Of a stretch of 10,497 bases of DNA, positions 5,811-10,497 are shown in pieces. Every line of letters starts with the position of its first letter. The stretch's first letter is position 1. The position numbers were made by a program, and so were the translations under genes. Source of the stretch: Bacteroidota bacterium (GTDB lineage: Bacteria; Bacteroidota; Bacteroidia; M30B66); the NCBI GenBank assembly GCA_947497195.1, contig CANMGM010000061.1:1-10497 (forward strand). Reading direction: 5' to 3'. The notes beneath the pieces are model-generated. The model was given only the letters and a program-made list of their open reading frames with translations. It did not search any database and was not told the DNA's origin.

Positions 5811-7610
5811 ATGCGTTCGAAAAAATGTAGAATTAGCCTTCAATTTATTCGCAAAGAGATTGGTAGTCTCAAGGGTAAAAATGCGCTTTTTTCATTTATT
5901 ACGAGTGTAGCGTTATTGCAATTTGCTTCCTGTGTTGAGCACCGTAACTTCAGCGACAATAGCGTAATTGTGCATATTTTGGCCGAACCCAAAGGCTTAC
6001 ATCCAGTAAACAACAACGATGGGTATCAGCGCATGATTCAGCAATGCACACAGAAAAAACTGATGTCAATTGACCTTGCGCGTGGCAAACTTGTGCCGGA
6101 TGCACTTGAAATTGCGCCAATAATTCAATCCGATTCGCTTTCCTACATCTGTGTTTTGAACAAAGGAATGCGTTGGGATAATGGGCGGGAGGTTACTGCT
6201 GAAGACGCTATTTTTAGCCTAAAAGCGCTTATCTGCCCTGGTGTTAATGCATCCGATATGAAATCCATTTTCGCAAATGTCGAATCGGTTGATCGAGATC
6301 CGAATAATCCCTATGCATTTTCAATGCGCATGAAAAAGAAGTACTTCGATAATTCGAATCTTCTGTCGTATGTTGTCCTGCTGCAGCGCGATTTTTGGGA
6401 TCCAAAGGATGTTTTGGGGAAGTATCGTTTTGATCAATTAAACGATGAATCGAATGCAATCACTATTCAAGATCAGGCAATTGATTTCCTCAATGCCTTT
6501 AACCATCCCGACAAGGCACGTGTTGCAAAACAAATGGATGGACTTGGCCCATATAAATTGGAAACATGGAATAGCGGCAGTGAGATTATCCTGAGAAAGA
6601 AAAAAAACTGGTGGGGAGATTCCAGCACATTACCGCAGAATCAAAACAACCCAGAGCGCATCATCTTCAAGGTAATTCGCGAAATGGAGCCACTTATTCT
6701 GGCCTTGAAACGTGAAGAAATTGATTTCTCACCCGAATTATCGGCACCTGCCTTGATGCGTTTGCAAGGTAAAAGCGGCTTTAACGAATTATATTACTCA
6801 GGAATAACGAATTCATTCAGTTATACCTATATGGGCATGAACATGAAACCCGAAGCAGGGCGTGTTCCTTATTTCACCAACAGACAGGTGCGCAGGGCAA
6901 TGGCCTTGATTATGCCGGTCGACGAAATTATTGCGGTTATTACGAAAGGAAAAGCATACCCGATTTCGGGATTTATTTTACCTGGACAGGAAGACTACGA
7001 CCCAAATCAAAAACTGCTGAAACGCGATCTGGAACAAGCCAAATCGCTATTAACCGACGCTGGCTGGACAGACACCGATGGCGATAACATCCGCGATAAA
7101 ATCATCGATGGCAAACGTGTTCCATTTTCATTTTCACTAAGCTACATGATTTCGCCAGTTACGGGCGAACTGGTTCAACTCATTAAAAATGCGTTTTACA
7201 CGGTTGGAATTGATATAAAGCCGGATGGACTCGAATTTTCGGCCTTCTACGAACAGGCATACGCACACAAGTTCGACGCGATGCTGGGCGCATGGTCATC
7301 TGCTACACAACCCGAAGATCCACGTCAAATATGGCACTCCGAAAGCTGGTCGAATGGGGGAAGTAATTTCGTGGGATTTGGCAATGCCTATTCAGACTCC
7401 TTAATTGAAGCAGCAAACAGCGAATTGAACCCCGCAACGCGAAAAATCATCATGCACGATATACAAAATGTTGTGCAGGATGAACAGCCCTATGTTTTTC
7501 TCTTCAATGCCACGCGAAAATATGCATTGCACAAACGTTTCGGAATCGATACCCTCTATCGTGAACGACCCCATATCTGGTTTGGCGCACTTAAAACAGA
7601 TACGCAATGA
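5811..7610 (+). CDS. ABC importer substrate-binding lipoprotein, family 5 (oligopeptide/DppA-OppA type)
   Basis: The 599-residue protein has an N-terminal hydrophobic segment (ALFSFITSVALLQFAS) ending at Cys41 in an FASC lipobox, so it is likely a lipoprotein after signal peptidase II. The n-region is long and basic. Family 5 solute-binding signatures follow: an opening strand with EPKGLHPVNN, MRWDNGREVTAEDAIFSL (from 120), LGPYKLETWNSGSEIILRKK, the RRAMALIMPVDEII helix, the acidic loop DTDGDNIRD (421-429) common in this family, and the late IWHSESWSNGGSNFVGF segment. The family binds peptides, nickel complexes or other small ligands and delivers them to two permeases, which follow directly. 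Length (~600) is nearer YejA-type binding proteins than E. coli OppA (~540). The stop overlaps the first permease start (ATGA). It lies 7 bases after the surface-protein gene with no evident terminator between. The ligand cannot be read. Confidence 0.92.
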   Translation: MRSKKCRISLQFIRKEIGSLKGKNALFSFITSVALLQFASCVEHRNFSDNSVIVHILAEPKGLHPVNNNDGYQRMIQQCTQKKLMSIDLARGKLVPDALEIAPIIQSDSLSYICVLNKGMRWDNGREVTAEDAIFSLKALICPGVNASDMKSIFANVESVDRDPNNPYAFSMRMKKKYFDNSNLLSYVVLLQRDFWDPKDVLGKYRFDQLNDESNAITIQDQAIDFLNAFNHPDKARVAKQMDGLGPYKLETWNSGSEIILRKKKNWWGDSSTLPQNQNNPERIIFKVIREMEPLILALKREEIDFSPELSAPALMRLQGKSGFNELYYSGITNSFSYTYMGMNMKPEAGRVPYFTNRQVRRAMALIMPVDEIIAVITKGKAYPISGFILPGQEDYDPNQKLLKRDLEQAKSLLTDAGWTDTDGDNIRDKIIDGKRVPFSFSLSYMISPVTGELVQLIKNAFYTVGIDIKPDGLEFSAFYEQAYAHKFDAMLGAWSSATQPEDPRQIWHSESWSNGGSNFVGFGNAYSDSLIEAANSELNPATRKIIMHDIQNVVQDEQPYVFLFNATRKYALHKRFGIDTLYRERPHIWFGALKTDTQ

Positions 7611-9076
7611 TTCGCTTTCTGCTTAAACGCTTGTTCTGGTTTATTCCCACATTGCTGGTAATTTCAGTACTTGCATTTGTAATTAGTGTATTCTCACCGG
7701 GCGATCCGCTTCGGGATATGGATCAAACTAACGATGTTTCCGGCTCAAACAACTCCTCAAATACATTAACAGCGCGCCGTAAGAACCTCGGTCTCGACTT
7801 ACCTGTTTTTTATCTAACCATCGAAACATGGGCCGATTGTGACACGCTGTATCGCATTGCAGATTCCGATCAACGCAACATGCTTTTCCGCATTGGTCGT
7901 AAAATAGGAAATCCTGAAAAAACGATGCAGTGGTTTCACACACTGCTTCGTACCGATACATTGCTAAAGCAGGTCAACACCTCCGAGTTTCCATTTAATC
8001 GCCCGGCATTTAAAAACAACTTAATTAGCATTAACAATCTGATTTATCAAATGAGTAGGACAAGTTCGCTGGAGAGAAGAGTTGAACGAACCGATTCATT
8101 GAATAACCTGCTCCGCATTTTCCCGGGATTGCAACTTGTTTCAGAAAACTGGACAACTAGTGAGGCGCTACTGAATGAGGCGCTCGAACAAGGTTCATGG
8201 TGGAAACAATGGCTTCCAGCAATTCGTTATCATGGAATTAACAATCAATATCACCGCTGGCTTTGGGGAAATGGCGCCGATCGCAAGGGCGTTTTGCGCG
8301 GAGATTTTGGCATTTCGTTTCGCGACGGACAGCCTGTATCGCAGCACATTGGATCTAAAATAAAATGGACGCTAATCATTATGAGTTTGGGCTTGGCGCT
8401 CGCCTGTTTTATGGCCTTTTTTGCGGGAATTTTTAAAACGCTCAAACCCACTCATATTTTTTCAAAAATAGTAGATGCTTCGAGTTTTGCATTTTGGGCT
8501 TTGCCCTTGTTTTTCCTCGCAAACCTGAGTCTTTTGTTATTTGCCAACCCCGATATGTTCGACTGGTTTCCGGGCAGCGGCATCCGCAATCCTGCCGATT
8601 TTAATGCAAACTGGCCATTTTTAAGGCGATTGGTTTACTATCCGCCATATCTTGTATTACCAATTTTGGTTTACGCGCTGAGCTCATTTGGATTTTTATA
8701 CCGCCAATTTAGTTCGGCATTGCAAACCGAAATGCGCAAAGACTATATCCTTGCCGGAAAAGCACGTGGCTTAAGTTTGCAGCATCTAATCGTGCACCAT
8801 GCATTACGCAATGCGCTCATACCGATGATTACACTGCTGGGACAATACTTTCCGCTATTGATAAGCGGATCGGTTATCCTAGAAGCAATTTTTTCTATAC
8901 CTGGCATGGGCCTCGAAATATACGAGAGCACCCTATCGAAAGATTACCCAATGATAGTGGCCCTGTTTACGCTCTTCGGACTCTTCACCATGCTGGGATA
9001 TTTGCTCTCAGACATTGGTATCGCACTGGTTGATCCACGGATTCGATTGTCTAAAAAAAACAATAAGGATGCTTAA
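7607..9076 (+). CDS. OppB/DppB/YejB-type ABC importer permease with large periplasmic insertion
   Basis: This is the first permease of the importer. The canonical N-terminus is present (MIRFLLKRLFWFIPTLLVIS, first membrane span ~8-29, then SPGDPL and LGLDLP). The GDFGIS loop that normally follows soon after is only at 232-237, leaving about 165 extra residues (~65-230). They are hydrophilic and probably helical, and belong on the periplasmic side. The rest is standard: several membrane spans and the cytoplasmic coupling motif (EAA loop) AGKARGLSLQHLIVHHALRN starting at 383, then IPGMGLEIYE. Total length of 489 compares with roughly 300-360 for most family members. It starts in the upstream stop (ATGA) and its last 8 bases overlap the next permease. 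Membrane topology is inferred from hydrophobicity. Confidence 0.92.
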   Translation: MIRFLLKRLFWFIPTLLVISVLAFVISVFSPGDPLRDMDQTNDVSGSNNSSNTLTARRKNLGLDLPVFYLTIETWADCDTLYRIADSDQRNMLFRIGRKIGNPEKTMQWFHTLLRTDTLLKQVNTSEFPFNRPAFKNNLISINNLIYQMSRTSSLERRVERTDSLNNLLRIFPGLQLVSENWTTSEALLNEALEQGSWWKQWLPAIRYHGINNQYHRWLWGNGADRKGVLRGDFGISFRDGQPVSQHIGSKIKWTLIIMSLGLALACFMAFFAGIFKTLKPTHIFSKIVDASSFAFWALPLFFLANLSLLLFANPDMFDWFPGSGIRNPADFNANWPFLRRLVYYPPYLVLPILVYALSSFGFLYRQFSSALQTEMRKDYILAGKARGLSLQHLIVHHALRNALIPMITLLGQYFPLLISGSVILEAIFSIPGMGLEIYESTLSKDYPMIVALFTLFGLFTMLGYLLSDIGIALVDPRIRLSKKNNKDA

Positions 9077-10388
9077 AAAAATCTTTCAAAACGAGGATTG
9101 GGCATTCTTCAAAATGCGTAAGCGTGTGCCGCGAAGATTGCGATGGCCTGTTTACTTTTTGATGGCTATCAGTTTTACCGCAGGCATTATTGCGACCGAC
9201 CAGCCCTGGTATGTGAGCTACAAAGGAAATTACTGGTTTCCGGCATTCAGCAACATCCTCTACCCAACCCGCAGCGAAACAATTGCCGATGAACAAAGTG
9301 GAAATCAGGAGACCATACAATTCGATATTGCGGTTTGGAAGGAAATGCAAACCGACTTCCTCATCGCAGCCCCCATTCCATGGTCGCCAAACAAACCCGA
9401 TAAGTTAAACCGCGATTATTGTGGTCCAGCAACCGAACAATTTGTAAAGGATTCAAACGGAAAAATACGACCGGCAAGATTTTTTGAAAAACACCAGTTG
9501 GGAACCGACCAGTTGGGGAACGATTTACTGGCGGGAATCATACATGGGATTTCAGCATCCGTAAAAATTGGCTTTTTTGCTGCTGTAATCGCCGCATTAA
9601 TCGGGATAATACTCGGTGCATTTGCCGGATATTTCGGAAACGACCGCTTAAAAATTTCCCGAAGTACACTTCTGTTCGGCATTCCGGGTCTGGTGTTTGG
9701 AATATTCTGGGCATTTCAGGTACGCAGCTTTGCAATTACCGATGCCATGGCAGACGGATTTTTTCAATTCTCTGCAGCCTTTTTTTGGAGCTGTATTCTT
9801 GTTTTCATCACCCTGTTTTGTTTTATCGGATGCAGCCGCTTCCTGCGCCGAATTAAATGGTTTGAAAAAACATTGATATTTCCAATCGATAATTTCATTC
9901 AACGTTTTACCGAAATTTTCATCGCAATACCCAAACTGCTCCTGATCTTTATTTTTGCGGCGCTGTTCCGCGAACGAAGCATGTACCTTGTTATTATGCT
10001 CATCGGTCTAACACATTGGACCGGCATCGCACGATTAACCCGCGCTGAAATGTTTCGCACCCGTGATTTGCCGTTTATTGAAGCCGGCAGGGCAACAGGC
10101 TATCCATGGTACCGCATTATCTTTAAGCATGCCTTACCGATAACGATGGGCGTTTTGTTTATCGAAATGGCATTTCTTATTGCAGGAAGCATCCTGGCCG
10201 AAAGCAGTTTATCGTATCTCGGAATCGGCATGCCGGTCGACGCCGTTACACTGGGAGGCTTGTTGCGTAAAGGGCATGCGCAACCCGATGCTTGGTGGAT
10301 GATTGTATTTCCGGGTGCCTGTATTTTTTTACTCCTCGTATGGCTTATTTCACTGGCAGAATGGGCACGAAAAAACCAGCGTATTTAA
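9069..10388 (+). CDS. OppC/YejE-type ABC importer permease with extra loop and extra membrane segments
   Basis: The second permease (439 residues) starts at ATG 9069 (MLKKIFQNEDWAFFKMRKR), overlapping the previous stop as ATGCTTAA. An upstream TTG (9015) would add 18 unlikely residues inside the first permease. After the first membrane span comes an extended periplasmic segment with SYKGNYWFPAF and PIPWSPN, resembling the YejE-type N-terminal loop. Then come the family signature LGTDQLGND (144-152), the FAGYFG segment, and the EAA loop AEMFRTRDLPFIEAGRATGY (from 326). The tail has GSILAESSLSYLGIG and LGGLLRKGHAQPDAWW. Between FAGYFG and IDNFIQRFTEIF, where relatives have a direct join, about 75 residues carry two additional hydrophobic stretches (FGIPGLVFGIFWAFQV and FFWSCILVFITLFCFIG). 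With the first permease it should form the membrane pore. No ATPase gene follows within the window. Confidence 0.92.
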   Translation: MLKKIFQNEDWAFFKMRKRVPRRLRWPVYFLMAISFTAGIIATDQPWYVSYKGNYWFPAFSNILYPTRSETIADEQSGNQETIQFDIAVWKEMQTDFLIAAPIPWSPNKPDKLNRDYCGPATEQFVKDSNGKIRPARFFEKHQLGTDQLGNDLLAGIIHGISASVKIGFFAAVIAALIGIILGAFAGYFGNDRLKISRSTLLFGIPGLVFGIFWAFQVRSFAITDAMADGFFQFSAAFFWSCILVFITLFCFIGCSRFLRRIKWFEKTLIFPIDNFIQRFTEIFIAIPKLLLIFIFAALFRERSMYLVIMLIGLTHWTGIARLTRAEMFRTRDLPFIEAGRATGYPWYRIIFKHALPITMGVLFIEMAFLIAGSILAESSLSYLGIGMPVDAVTLGGLLRKGHAQPDAWWMIVFPGACIFLLLVWLISLAEWARKNQRI

Positions 10389-10403
10389 TTTATCTTAAAT
10401 CAT

Positions 10404-10496
10404 TCATCGCAAATCAATCAATGCCATTCGCTTCAAAAACCGAATAGCTCCTGATTCTTTATGTTGCAGATAAAGTAATATGGCAAATTTTTCGGG
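10404..10496 (-). CDS. Possible 3' end of a convergent gene, unrecognised
   Basis: Reading leftwards from the window edge, one minus-strand frame stays open for 30 codons and ends at TGA (10406-10404), 15 bases from the permease stop. Its last residues would be FLKRMALIDLR. Residue mix and codons look protein-like, and the other two minus frames are stopped by TAA or TGA within this stretch. Thirty codons are too few to be sure. The competing reading is an ATG at 10480 on the plus strand (MANFSG...) that could start another gene. No family can be named. Confidence 0.3.
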   Translation of the reverse strand, partial: PEKFAILLYLQHKESGAIRFLKRMALIDLR

Positions 10497-10497
10497 T

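Noticed and set aside
9015..9068. TTG-initiated 18-residue extension of the second permease
   Set aside because: It lies inside the first permease gene; ATG 9069 gives a short basic N-terminus and an 8-base overlap typical of coupled genes.
10389..10497. Terminator after the permease operon
   Set aside because: No stem of useful length followed by a T run was found in these bases.

Overview
The window looks like a chromosomal segment from a member of the Bacteroidota (the Flavobacteriales/Cytophagales side is likely, but the genus cannot be told). Three things point that way: a large secreted protein ending in a type IX secretion (T9SS) sorting domain, candidate promoters of the Bacteroidota type (TTTG then TAnnTTTG), and no Shine-Dalgarno sites before the starts. 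No rRNA, tRNA, CRISPR array, insertion sequence, integrase or phage gene is visible, and base composition is fairly even apart from a GC-rich glycine-coding patch.

Layout. (1) Positions 1-600, minus strand: the first 200 residues of a heme-oxygenase-like diiron oxidase (HDO/TenA-like fold), cut by the window edge. (2) Positions 601-743: divergent intergenic region with a perfect palindrome, a TTGTA/TACAA dyad and a candidate promoter for the oxidase. (3) Positions 744-2344, plus strand: a class I SAM-dependent methyltransferase and a TauD-like Fe(II)/2-oxoglutarate oxygenase, translationally coupled by an ATGA overlap. (4) Positions 2420-5803: a 1127-residue secreted surface protein with a signal peptide, a glycine-rich domain with three heptaglycine runs, six Ig/PKD-like modules with a 76-residue period and paired cysteines, and a C-terminal T9SS sorting domain. 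(5) Positions 5811-10388: an oligopeptide-type ABC importer set, with a lipoprotein substrate-binding protein and two permeases carrying unusually large insertions. All three overlap end to start; no ATPase gene lies in the window. (6) The last ~110 bases may hold the 3' end of a convergent gene.

How the genes may work together. The oxidase, methyltransferase and 2-oxoglutarate oxygenase form a compact divergent pair of transcription units. Two different non-heme iron oxygenases beside a small-molecule methyltransferase suggest a small, uncharacterised biosynthetic or tailoring module. This is the best candidate for an undescribed system here. The importer genes are one operon by overlap and may read through from the surface-protein gene, 7 bases upstream. 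A functional link between surface protein and importer is possible but not shown.

Three start codons were set by inspection: ATG 744, ATG 2420 and ATG 9069, each preferred to an upstream in-frame TTG (735, 2414, 9015).
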